Below are positions 50,701 through 62,569 of a stretch of DNA of 64,000 bases, in pieces. This DNA comes from Rhizophagus irregularis (lineage: Eukaryota; Glomeromycota; Glomeromycetes; Glomerales; Glomeraceae). Within the stretch, counting starts at the first letter, position 1. Each line of letters begins with the position of its first letter. The notes under the pieces were generated by a model. That model did no database searches, was not told the origin of the DNA, and worked only from the letters and a program-made list of their open reading frames with translations. The DNA lies in the NCBI RefSeq assembly GCF_026210795.1, contig NC_089442.1, forward strand, positions 2,914,001 to 2,978,000, in the 5' to 3' direction. The position numbers and the translations under genes were made by a program.

Positions 50701-51747
50701 AATATACCATAAAGCAAAATCAGATTTTAATATGTTATGTGAATCAATATCTATTAATAATTGTATTTCATATATTTATTTTTTACAAAAATATTTAAAT
50801 TTTTGGTCATATTTAGTTAATGGTTATAATATAACTTATATTGGAATTATTGATTTTTATGGTGCATACTTGTATAATGGTAAGTGGACACTTAATATAC
50901 TGTTTTTGCCATTAAAATTAATTAAAATTGACATATTTGATTATAAATTTATTTTAGAAAAAAGGGTTTATTTAATTTCAAACTTAATAAATTATAATAA
51001 GATATATTATAGTCAATTTCAGGAAAGTGATCAAAATAGGTAAGTCCTATTTATAGTATTGTTAATTTAAAATTCTATTCATTATTAATTATGTTTTTAA
51101 AAATCTAAGTTTATCAGGTCAAGTATTTTATTCCAAAAATAAAGAACTTCATTTAAATTTTCCTATACTAAGAAATAGTGGCAGATGTATTTGGAAAATA
51201 GATGTTAAAAAGATAATATCCGAAGATTGCTTTATAAAATTTACAGAAGGGAATGTAAGTTTTTTTATTGAAATCTACTGTCTTGTTTTTACGAAATTAT
51301 ATTTTCAAATTAATGTCTAAATTTAATTATAATTCCTTGATAATTTTGGAAGAATGAACATACTTTAAAATATAATGATGTGTTAAAATTTGAAGGATTA
51401 GGTTGGATTGAATGTAGCATTCCAATCAAAAATAGTTCATCGATTCCAAAACTTTCAATTGAAATAAATGCTATCAATATGGTATATTTACTTCTTTATT
51501 TATTCAAGATTCATTTTCTGATAACTTTAGCTTATTATTTGTTATTTTTTGATTTATTTAGAAAATAGATTATATTCGATTTGGACATAATGAAGAAGAG
51601 ATAACTTACATTTCTAATATGAATTATTTGTTGCCAGATTATCATGAACTTTACCCGGGCATTCCAAAAGCCTTCAAAGATAAATACTTTTCAAAAAAAA
51701 AGATGGAAAACTTGTTTGAATTAAAAGATATCCTTGACAGCTTATAA
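47735..51747 (+). CDS. Helical / RING-like / TPR / beta-tail family protein
   Basis: Model: 47735-47755, 47828-50879, 50958-51039, 51110-51254, 51353-51481, 51562-51747, about 1204 residues without a frame break. Exon 1 encodes MDGSSSQ. Helical region about 35-450 with ADPAPFNLFYSEE and RDTLHSLRDDETRFQE; RING/U-box-like module near 505-555 ([26 protein letters not shown]); SDDSDNSE acidic spacer near 590; TPRs from about 630. The intron after 50879 happens to be open in frame, so a retained-intron form would read on to 51043 and stop. The fifth exon appears to use a shifted acceptor (GGAAG at 51352), since the usual TATAG site is mutated to TATAA. The tail ends MENLFELKDILDSL. Confidence 0.87.
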
Positions 51748-53739
51748 TTATACATTGTACATTTGTTGTTATTTTATTTATGTTTTATTTGTCATTTTAT
51801 AGTTTTTACTTTGTGTTTTTCATGTTATGAGAATTTGGTACTTTTTTTATTGTTTAAATCGATGTTTAGTAAAATCAAAAAATAATTCTTTCATTTCTCG
51901 TAATTTAAATTTTTTATAGCGTTGTATCGTATATTTGAAATCCAACAATAACATTGACATTATACTTTCGCTATGAGCGAGAATGACATTGTATAAATAA
52001 AAGTTAGAGATAATACAGATAATTTTTTATAAAGATTTTATTTTCATATTTATATAACGTGAACATAATGAAATTGTAAAGAAGCTTAGTCCAAAATTAA
52101 GAAAAATTAATCTAAATCACCCTACAATTTTAAATCTTTAATTACAGAGTAAGAAAATTTTATATAAACATTCAGAATTTATTACTAATAGCTAAGACGT
52201 TAGCCGATTAGAAATTAATGACGAATACCAGTCAGTTTAAATAATTATAAAAGAAAAAAAAGGTTCATATGAATATGGATAGAATCTAATTAATTAATTA
52301 AAAATAAGAAGCTTTATTGGATATGTAGGACAATTTTAAATAACGGAAGATAAATTTCCGGTATCTTAGTTAATTTTTCGAGATGAACAATTTAAACTTC
52401 AAATTCATATAATTATGAATAAGATTTAGAATCTAACGTAACTATTTTATAAGTTGAATTTGTTTTTTCTTTTTTAAATTTTATAAAAAGACTGTAATAT
52501 TTGGATTAAATAGAAAATAAATATACAAAGGAAGACTAATGCATGTCAGATATTGTCTGAAGTATATTAAATTTGAAGTATTTAAACTTAATAAACCTTT
52601 TCAAAATTTTTATAAAAAAAGTTTCAACGTTAAAGTTAAAATTGATTGACTTAAAGTTTTTCGAATCAAATGAATTCAGCACATCTGCGGATTTGAATCT
52701 GAAAGATTTTCATGATTTCCATTGCCCAAAATTGTGTATATCATTTTGACTAAATTATGAGTAAAAACTCCTCTCAATTTTAGTGTGTATTATTAGAAAG
52801 TAATTATGCTTTAATAAAACAATATGTAAAGTAGAAATTTATACAGTCACAGCTATGAATATTTTAAAAGTATTTTAAAACTCAATGAATATTGTTTGAA
52901 AAATTTTTTTAATAATAATTTTTATAAAATTGTCTATTTTCTATATTTTTCAATAATTCACATTTATTTTATTGTACACATTATAGGAAATTGGCACTCA
53001 AACTGATTGTATACTTTTAATTTTACAAAATAAAAATTCCAGAAATTATTGCGCAAAATGAGATCCCATAAATTATCAATATTATCAGAATCTTAAAAGA
53101 AGTATTTATCAAATTATTGTATAAGTGTAACAAAAGTATCAAAAAATTAACACGTTGATTATAGGGTAATCAAATCCGCCGATATGATCTCGTTATCATT
53201 TTCTTTCTTTTTTTATAGTTGATTTATTTGATATATTGAAATTGATTATAAGAAATCTGTCCTTGCGTGCCGTAAAAATTGACTGTATTATTGTAAATTT
53301 TCATTATCACACTAACGTATGATACCGTTTGTTAACTTGTACAATGTAGGCACCTTATTTATTACAAAAGTTATTAGTAGTAAAATATATTTCCCAAGTT
53401 CAAAAGATAACACAAATTTCATTTTTAAGTAAATACTTCCAAAACAAATTCTAATGGAACCAATCAAATCATAAATTTCCTTTTCTAAGATTAATTAAAA
53501 ATCAAATGAGCAAATAAATAAAAATTCCCCAAAATTATTAAAGTTTTCAAAATTAGCCCTTTCGTACACATGTGATCTACGGACACAAATACCATAAGTA
53601 AATTGCCCAATAGTTTAGGGTCATTTCGGTTATCCACTTATTAAAATTAAATATAATACTGCGCCCAAGATTAATAACCTATACAAATTGCTGTTACACA
53701 GAGAAAGAGTTATATTTTCATTTGCGTTACGTTGCAATC
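51748..53739. other. AT-rich spacer, no gene seen
   Basis: The first 100 bases resemble the 3' flank of the 54256 gene (58313-58410), including TTTTGTCATTTTATA-type words and ATGTTATGAGAATTTG. The rest shows only chance frames. Confidence 0.5.
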
Positions 53740-54255
53740 GTTACATTAAATTGATGCATTGTAATCGAATATAGTTAAAACAATCATTTAATTCATGAAA
53801 TTAATAGAAATTTAATATTTCTCTTAATTCTCTTATAAAAAACAAAAGTCCTGGATCTTATTTTATTTCCTCTTTCTGAAAGTAACATTTTATCACTTTC
53901 GGAGTTCTTGTACTACGCCATATTAATAATATTTTCTGTAACACGTTACATTCGTTACAATAGTTACATTAAATTTAATGATGTGCTTGAATGACATGTG
54001 ACATGTACGTTATTGCGCCACATACCTTTTGATTGTAATTTTACTTAATTCGGTTAGAAAATAAACTTATTTAAATAATTGTAGACCTCCTACAAGATTA
54101 GAAATATTATTCAAGGTTGGGTTTCTTAATATTTTAATACCTGACGAGATAATAATTATTTTATATTTTGATATTATTATATTTATTTTGCGACAAAAAA
54201 AAAAAAGAAAAAAGCTCAAATATTTACCAAAAATATACATTGACAGAGATAAATA
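53740..54255 (+). promoter_or_regulatory. Upstream region shared with the 38138 gene
   Basis: Second copy of the upstream block described at 37450-38137, without its roughly 170-base extra segment. It runs right up to the shared GACAGAGATAAATAATG around the start codon. Confidence 0.75.
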
Positions 54256-57200
54256 ATGGATGGAAGTTCAAGTCAGGTAAATTCAGTTATAAATTTAAAG
54301 CAGAATTTATTTATTTTAATCAGGTTAGAAAAATTGTTTAACTCATTTATATTATATATAGAGTGGAAGTTCTTCCTATAATACCGTTTTTGCACTTGGT
54401 AATTTAGAGATCGACAATTCTGTTTCGTATAAACAGGCTTTGCATGTAAAAACGTCAAGACATAGTATCCTTCTCAAATTAGAAGAGAATGGATTTATCA
54501 CGCCTGACGAAAAAGCAAAAGAACTTATCAAGGAATTAACTGGAATAAAATATTTATTTAACTTGAAGTTACTTTTTGAAAATTTACAGAACGAATTTTC
54601 AAATCAAATATTAATAGATGCATTAGTCGCTTTAGCGGATCCTGCTCCATTTAATTTATTTTATTCAAAAGAAAGTGCGGCTAGATTAGAATTGCATTTA
54701 CGCACATTGATAGCGGTATTAGAGAGGATATGTTTCTCTCCAATACGTCTCACTAAAGACCTTCGAGATAAAATTTATAATTCTTTAACAAGATTTGCTG
54801 AAATTCATCGTAAAACTACTCAAGTGATTGAAGAAGGACTTGAAAATAACTTTAGATCTAACTATGATCAATTTAAGCAGCAAAAGGATGATAAATCTGA
54901 TGAAAAAATTGCTAAAAAACGAAATTATAATATTGATTTTTTATTAATTCATTTGAGAGATACTTTACATAGTCTTCGTGATGATGAAACTTGGTTTCAA
55001 GAAATTATACGAAGAATTAGAGACTTGCTTAAAACTGCATTGAATATTACGCCAGGAATTTTATCAGCAATAACAGGAGCTAATCTTCCAAATGATTGTT
55101 CAATCTTATCAATGCTCAATCAGGTTCGTCAAAGTTTAAGTTTTAAATATCCAGTAGCTTCTTATTATATAGATTGGCGAATTATGTTGATTGTACAACA
55201 CAATCTTGTCATCTGGTCTGAATGTTCTGAAATGATTATTAGTAAAAAATTCGGAGAATTAATATTGATGGAATATCTGTGGAGCTTTTTGGAAAGAGAA
55301 TGGATTAACATTACTAATAAATCTATTTTAGACTCTCAAACCAAATTTGATGAAGTATCAAACAAAGTTATTAAGGCTTTGAAAAATACTGGAAGTTTTT
55401 TGAATGATCTTTCTGGAAATGAACCTCTTGCATTACCATATACTTTATGGTTTGGAATATTGGATCTTGCGCATAACCTTATTCAAAAGTCTACTCGAAA
55501 ATCCATACATGGTCTTTGTTATTATTTGGCAATTGAATCACTTAATAAAGCTCCAAGTAGCTTCATTCAATTTAAGGCTATTGAAATATTATTACATTTA
55601 CATAAAATTGATAATCAAGTATTTTCAATGATAGATGATGATTTCGATCACTATATACAAATATTGAATAAAAATAATTCTTTAGATTCAGAAAAATTTC
55701 AAAAATTATTGGAATTTGTTAAAAACAAATATCTTGAAGATTTAAATATTATATATGATAATACTGAAAAAGAAAAAAAAGGAAAAGGAAAAGAATTAAG
55801 TACCAATCAAAATTCATGTATAATAAGAGAACAAACACCAAATTCTATTATATTAGATGCTATAGCAAATGAAATGACTTGTCCAATTAGTAGTGAACCT
55901 ACGGATCAATTATGTATTTTAAAATGTAAACATGCATTATCATTAAATAATTTAAAAAAGTTAAAACAAAAAATATGCCCTCAATGTCGAAAAAAAATTG
56001 TTGATGATGATATCAGATATTTACCACAGTCTTCTATTTATAATAATTTATATTCAAAATTTTCTAAATCTGGATATATTTCACCTTCTATTGAATTGAA
56101 AAATTCAGATCAAGTTCAACGTGATAGTGATGATTCAGATAATTCAGAAATTGATCTTATACTAACTAAAAAGAAATTTAAGAATCCATTTATTAAATTA
56201 AATTCATCAAACAAATCATTATCATCAATAGTTCCAAGATTTACAAAAAAACAACATCCATTATATCAAAATATTATAAAAGAATTAAATGAGAAACACT
56301 ATGAAAAAGCTAAAACTTTATGTAAAGAATTTTTAAATTTTTTTCCTAAAAGTTATTCTTCAAGATGTATTTTGGGTTATATTTATAGATGTCTAAATAA
56401 TTATGAACAAGCACATTTATATTTAGAAGAGGCTATTAATTTAAAGCCAAAAAAACCAATTGCTTATTTTATTTGTGGAGAAGTATTTTATTGTCAAAGT
56501 AATTATGATGAAGCAATATATCATTTAAATAAATCATTAGAATATAAGACAAAAATAAATAATTTATATATAATACTTGGAAATAGTAATCTTTTTGAGG
56601 CAGAATCTTTTAATTTTGATAAATATTATTTATTTGATGCTTTAAGAAATTATGAAACTGCATTAAAAAATGACCCAAATAATTATTTGTGTCTTAAGAA
56701 TTGTGCATATATATATGAGAGAAAAAAATATTATCAAAATGCTTTAATATTTTTAGACAAATTACTAAGTATGAATGAGAATGATTCATTGATTTTATGT
56801 TATTATGGAGAAATTTTATTTAAAATGGGAAAATATAATAACGCCATATCATATTTTACAAAAGCAAATATAATAGATCCAGAAAATATTCATAATTTGA
56901 AAAAGAGAGCCATTACATATTATGATCTTCAAGAGTATGATGAAGTTTTATCAGATATTGATAAAGTTATCCAATTTGATCCATTAAATATTTTGGCATA
57001 TTATCTTAAAATTCTAGCATATTATACAAAAGGAGATATTAATAATGCTAAAATAGAAATAAAAAAGTGTATAGAATTAATATTAAATTCCAATTATAAT
57101 ATTTTAGAGAAGACACAATTTTTTTATTTAAAATATTTACTGGAAAAGCATGAATTCACAGAATTGATGTATATAAAATTAAATCAAATTTCAAATACTA

Positions 57201-58312
57201 AAAGTAGGGAGACACTGCTTTTTATAAGATGTAGTATACATATTAAATTAAGAATGTACCATACAGCAAAATCAGATTTTAATATGTTATGTGAATCAAT
57301 ATCTATTTATAGTTGCATTTCATATATTCACTTATTACAAAAATATTTAAATTTTTGGTCATATTTTGCTGATGAATATGGAGCTTTATTAAGTAATATT
57401 GGAATTATTGATTATTATAGTGCATACTTGTATATAGGTGAGTGAACACTTAAATATACTACTTTTGCTATTAAAATTAATTATTATTGACATATTTGGT
57501 TAAAATTTATTTAGAAAAAGAGATTTATTTAATTTCAAACTTAATAAATTATAATAAGATATATTGTCAATTTCAAGAAAGTGATCCAAATAGGTGAGAA
57601 CTATTTATAGAATTGTTTAATTTAAAAAATTCTAAGCATTAATAATTGTGTTTTATAATTCAAGTTTATCAGGTCAAGTACTTTGTTGCAAAAATGGAGG
57701 AATTCGTTTAATTTTTCCTGTACTAGATTTTTATGACGGGTGTATTATTTGGAAAATAAATGTCAAAAAGATAATATCTGAATCTTGCTTTATAAAATTT
57801 GGAGAAAAAAATGTAAGTTTTTATTAAAATCTATTTTATTTGCAATAATATCTTTTTAAATTGATGTTTATATTTAATTATAGTCCCATAACTCCAGTTA
57901 TATTGGATGGAATGTGCACATATTAAAATATAGAGATGTGTTAAAATTTAAGGGATTAGGTTGGATTGAATGTAAGATTCCAATTGAACTTGATTTCCGG
58001 AATTCACATCTTATAATTGAAATGAATGCTATTGATATGGTATATTTTGTTATTCATTTATTCAGGTTCCAGATTGAAGTAGCTTTAACTCATTATCATT
58101 ATTTTTGATTTAAATAGAAAATAGATTATATTCGATTTGGGTATAATGAGGAAGAGATAACTTGCACTCCTAATATGAGTTGTTTGTTACCAGATAGTCT
58201 AGATTATCATGAATTTTACCCGAGCATACCAGAAGCCTTCAAAGACAAATACTTTTCAAAAAAAGAAACGGAAAATTTTTTTGAGTTAAAAGATATCCTT
58301 GACAATTTATAA
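54256..58312 (+). CDS. Helical / RING-like / TPR / beta-tail family protein
   Basis: Model: 54256-54276, 54362-57437, 57515-57593, 57665-57812, 57884-58039, 58118-58312, about 1224 residues without a frame break. Exon 1 encodes MDGSSSQ; the frame seeming to begin at 54440 starts with TTG inside exon 2. Order: helical region about 35-460, hinge KEKKGKGKE near 485, RING/U-box-like module about 510-560 ([26 protein letters not shown]), acidic SDDSDNSE spacer near 600, TPRs about 637-1000, beta-rich tail about 1033-1224 with LGWIECKIP and KIDYIRFGYN. N-terminus and 5' flank resemble the 38138 gene, whereas TPR end, tail and 3' flank resemble the 47735 gene. RING/U-box plus TPR would suit a chaperone-linked ubiquitin ligase, but zinc ligands are incomplete and this is inference. 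Confidence 0.88.
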
Positions 58313-59799
58313 TTATACATAGTTACATACTATATTCGTTGTTATTTGTTTTATTTATTTATTTTTATTCGTCATTTTATACTTTGTATTTTTAATGTTA
58401 TGAGAATTTGCTACAGAAGTTAAATGCATATTGTATGGAAATCTAATCTAAGAAATTACGACGAATTAACGCCCATACTATATATTGAATTTTAAATTTT
58501 TTATTAGGAAATGTAATATTCAAGAAGATTTCCTTTACATCTTTAATAATTGGGCCTAAATATCCAAAAATTAAAATAATGATAATAAGGAAAAAGAAAA
58601 AAAAAATGTTTTTTTATCTAAATTCTAATAGGTGTTTAAGAAGAAGACAGTTTTAAATGCTTTACTGATTAATTTGATTTTGTTTTCAAAATATTCAAAA
58701 TGTTAAAATTAATAAAACAAAAAGTTTTTTAAAAAAAATGGTTTATTTAATTGATAATTTGGTAAGCACAGTTCTTATCATTATTGACATAAATTAATAA
58801 TCTTGCAAATGTGTATTGTAATATTGATGACAAAATTTTACTGATTTTCAACAAGTCCATTATACTTTCTTTTTATATTCAGTTGATATTTATTCGTTAG
58901 CCTCAATTTATCTTTTTCTTGCATTCTTTGTTTTTTTAGATCAATTGTTAAAAAAATGAAATCGAGGAAGTTAAAAATTTTTACAATTACATTGAACGTT
59001 TGGATTTATATAATTCACTGTGTATTCACTGTGTACATATATTAAAAAGAATTATACCATTTTTCTTGATCATTATTAATTATAGTTGGAAAATTCTCAA
59101 AAATGATTTCCCATACTAATGATATAAATATTAAATATTAAAATATTCGTTCCTTTTATTTTGTGTAAAACAACGCAACGGTGTTGAAATTTCTGGTGAT
59201 AACCGTTACATTTAGGGATGCTAGATTACTCAAACAGTCGGTTCGGTTCCAAACAAATTTTTTTTTAAAAACATGCTTTAAAACTATGTTTATATGTATA
59301 TTAACAAATTTGGTTACTCAAGCAATTTAATTTAAATCCGATTATGTTAATGTAACATATTTTGTGAAAAAAACTTCACATTTTATTATAAAATTATGCT
59401 GAAAAACTGATTTAGAGTTAAATATTATTAGTGAAATCACATGATCGTACAACCGGTTTCAACTAAACTCGATTAAAATTGGTTTACTGAAACCGACAAA
59501 AAGCATTTAAATTATTAATTAATTTAAATTAAAGTGCGAAATATTTATTTAATTTAACAAATTAGTTACCACATTTAAAAAAAATAATAATCAAACGTAA
59601 AATGATATCCAATGACAAAAATAAAATAATACTTTGATCGTAATTATTGTATTTTCACTCCTATTCAACAAATCGAAATTTCACCAGGATGCCATTCTAT
59701 TATTAATCATGCATTCATATTATTGTCAAGATTTTTCCAGTTCTTTGAATTCTAAAGAAACATGGGAGAAACTATAAAATAAAGATGATCTTAGTATTG
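58313..59799. other. AT-rich spacer, no gene seen
   Basis: Begins with a 3' flank shared with the 47735 gene. Further on only chance frames. Near 59230-59490 the words CGGTTCGGTTCC and ACCGGTTTCAAC could mark a decayed repeat. Confidence 0.45.
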
Positions 59800-60915
59800 A
59801 TTTAATAAAAAAAAAATACTAATTATTCTATGATAGGAGCCAGGTACATAGGCTAACCCTCCTCCAGGAAAGCCAGTTTCTCCTTAATGACTTCCATAAT
59901 TCCTCCGTACATTTTCCTTGCTAAGCTAACTCTATTCTACTACAAAATAGTAAAAATATATCGAAGAACATATACATATATACATATATTGAAAAAATAG
60001 TGCAAACAAGATAAAAAAAACAATAAAAATGAAATAAACAAAATTGAGAAATTAACAAAAATATAACAAAAAAAAATAAGAAAACAAAAAAAAGTAATAA
60101 TATGAATTAACAAAATAAAACAGTAGTACGAATCTATACACGTTCAAGTCGTTCAACTACCTATCCGGGCAACCACAGTACGCAGGCGGACCGACGTATC
60201 TGGGCTTACATGGACAAGCCGGACGAAAAGGAAACTCCATCCGTTATTTCCTCCTACGTACGGCATGATGGAACTATGGAAAGACAATTATCATAGATCT
60301 GTAAGTTGTTAGGAACAACTTACCACAATGTAACAAAGAAATTCAAGAACAGCTCTTTCGCAGTTTGTGACATTATTCAAATTAAATATATCCCAAAGGC
60401 CGCTCCAAAATCAAAAGTTGTTGCGCACAATCCACAATGATATTCTCTTTGCTGTTATTCATTTACCAAAGGAAGAGTTGTTGCCAAAGAAGAAATCGCC
60501 TGGAGGAGACCTAAAAAAAAGCAAAGAGAAATAGCAAAAAAGCAACAAAAAGTAATTTAATAAATAAATAATATATTAGTCAGCATGATTATCGTTTTAA
60601 ATCAATAGAGTCATTATTTTTTCAGATAAGTGACACATATTACACATATTACGTTAATGCTGACTTACTAATTACTATGAACAATGCAAAATCGACATAA
60701 TATTATTAATTCTGATTAATAGTTGCCAAACATGGCTTAATTTTTTTGTATATTATTATATTTGTAAATTGCAATTGTTGTTCATGAATAATTCGTAATT
60801 ACTGAGCGTACGGTCAAATTTCTAAATACCGTTAGCTTAGCTTGCCATACTCAATTTGGCTAACTTATTATGTTACAATAACAAACATAAAAAACTTATT
60901 CTATCAAATTTTTTT
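59800..60915 (-). repeat. 1.1-kb dispersed repeat, right (inverted) copy
   Basis: Reverse-complement match of 21060-22165, starting with the AATACTAATTATTCTATGATAG end block at about 59816 and running to TTGATAGAATAAG (read on minus) at about 60907. It contains an extra segment near 60365-60400 relative to the left copy. The hairpin lies at 60301-60323. Confidence 0.85.
60153..60266 (-). CDS. Conserved 37-codon open frame in the dispersed repeat, second copy (uncertain)
   Basis: Starts MPYVGGNNGWSF and ends RTVVARIGS, the same length as the frame at 21727-21840. The two differ at two codons while the surrounding repeat has diverged much more. The opposite strand is also largely open. No family recognised. 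Confidence 0.35.
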   Translation of the reverse strand: MPYVGGNNGWSFLFVRLVHVSPDTSVRLRTVVARIGS

Positions 60916-61366
60916 TTAATTAGTAACGCATTTTTTATTAATTATGTTATAACCAAAAGATTACATAATTGTATAATTGTAAAAAACCCTGGAGGTATTG
61001 ATAAAAAATATCAATAACCCTATGACTAACTGACCTAAACTAAAAGGATTACAACAAACTAATAAAATAAAATTCTAATTGTGTAATGCTTTGTTTAAAC
61101 AATTTTTATTAAATTTTTTTGATTTTTCTAATATTTTCACCTGTGAGTTATACTATTTTCTATCTATTGAATATTGCGAACACAAATAAACTAAATACAA
61201 AATTTCTTAAAAATTGTAAAATCAGAAAAGTAAAACATTGGAAAATAAGATCTAATTGATTCTCGTTTAACGGAAACGTATTCGAATACTAAACAAAAAT
61301 TCTCCACTTGTCTAATTAATCTGCAACCATTTCCAACGAAAAAAAAACAACCCTACTCAGAATTGC

Positions 61367-62240
61367 TTACTCTAATGAATGGTAAATCGCTATCAGAGTC
61401 GTCTCTACTTCCTGAACTGTCACTATGCGTTTTTTGTTTCCATTCAATTCTGATTCCACAACCTTACCTTTACCTTTTGATGCGTCTAATAACGTTAATT
61501 CTGCTACTAAATACCGAATCCAATGTAAAAAAGTTTCCACCAATTCTGTCTTCGAAGCCGTTAAACCCGTTAAGTTGTCTGTTGCTTCGAAAAATTGCTC
61601 GTCTTCCGAAGAAGAGTCAACGTTATTGTTAGACGCCTTTTGAATTCCCAGCTTTTAAAGCCTCCGTCGGTATAATTTCATCTTGATCTTTAATTTGAAG
61701 TCCATTGCCCAATTCCTCTTTCATCGAGAATCATATACCGCCTTCATCATGCTCTTTTCATTGCTAAAATACATCAAAATATATTTAATTTTGTTTACTT
61801 TAATGATTTTTGCGAAATGTCCACCAAAATCTCTTATACTATCCTTGATAATTTTATAATCCGGTATATCTTCTTTTTAATTACGGGATAATAACTTAGC
61901 GTCAAACATTCTAAAAAATAAATCTGTTCTTTCTTCGTTATCGTTATATTCGATCCTCCCTTCATTAAATTTACTTCCATATCTTTTGTTAGGCGAATTT
62001 TGGTTCGAACGGTTTTATATTTGTAGTCGTTTGACCGATAACCTTTCCACGTATCCCACTTGTGTCAGACTTTCATAAATCTCTTCGCCCTTCCAGTACC
62101 AAGCAAAATCGTAAAAGACCAGATCACGTGAGGTCTCATCTATCAATTAATGTAATATGATCCTGCTTAGATGCGGTCATGGGTGGTGGGTTTCCATTGA
62201 AGTCTGGGTAAGCGTCCACGATGGCTCACTTAATTAAAAG
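61367..62240 (-). pseudogene. Decayed retroelement ORF1/gag-like gene
   Basis: Read on minus from about 62220: AIVDAYPDFNGNPPPMTASK, then after a one-base change DLVFYDFAWYWKGEEIYESL and VGYVERLSVKR, then in shifting frames TKIRLTKDMEVNLMKGG and YKIIKDSIRDFGGHFAKI, then MKEELGNGLQIKDQDE, and finally SSSEDEQFFEATDNL to a stop at 61367. The order resembles a repeated gag/ORF1-type protein that I recall from Glomeromycotina retroelement copies; that link is from memory. At least four frame changes and stops show it is dead. The plus-strand frames 61363-61643 are its shadow. Confidence 0.55.
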
Positions 62241-62560
62241 ATGTAGTTGGTTATAATTTATGAAACTGGACTAACCTGTAATTACTGTGTATTATAACTT
62301 TTATCTTATAGTAAGTTTTACATATTTGATATGATGTTGATAATGTGGAATGTACACTAAAGAACACCGAACACGTGTGGGCTGCACGTGGTTTGGGTTA
62401 AGCGTCTCTGTTACTACGAAGAGAGTAACTTTTTCCTTTATAATAACTTTTTTCTTTCGTTGACTGTACTAAATTTTTTTCCTTTATTTTTGTAAAATAG
62501 AACGTATACTCTGAGATAAGACGGACGGTTATTCTTCATCAGAAGGTACGTTTGTGACCA
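62241..62560. other. Spacer with GC-richer patch
   Basis: GAACACCGAACACGTGTGGGCTGCACGTGG near 62365 stands out by composition and carries CACGTG palindromes. No gene recognised. Confidence 0.4.
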
Positions 62561-62569
62561 GATCCTCTC

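Noticed and set aside
61363-61643. Two overlapping plus-strand frames with decent composition
   Set aside because: The opposite strand carries ordered protein blocks of the retroelement-like relic; the plus frames mirror it.
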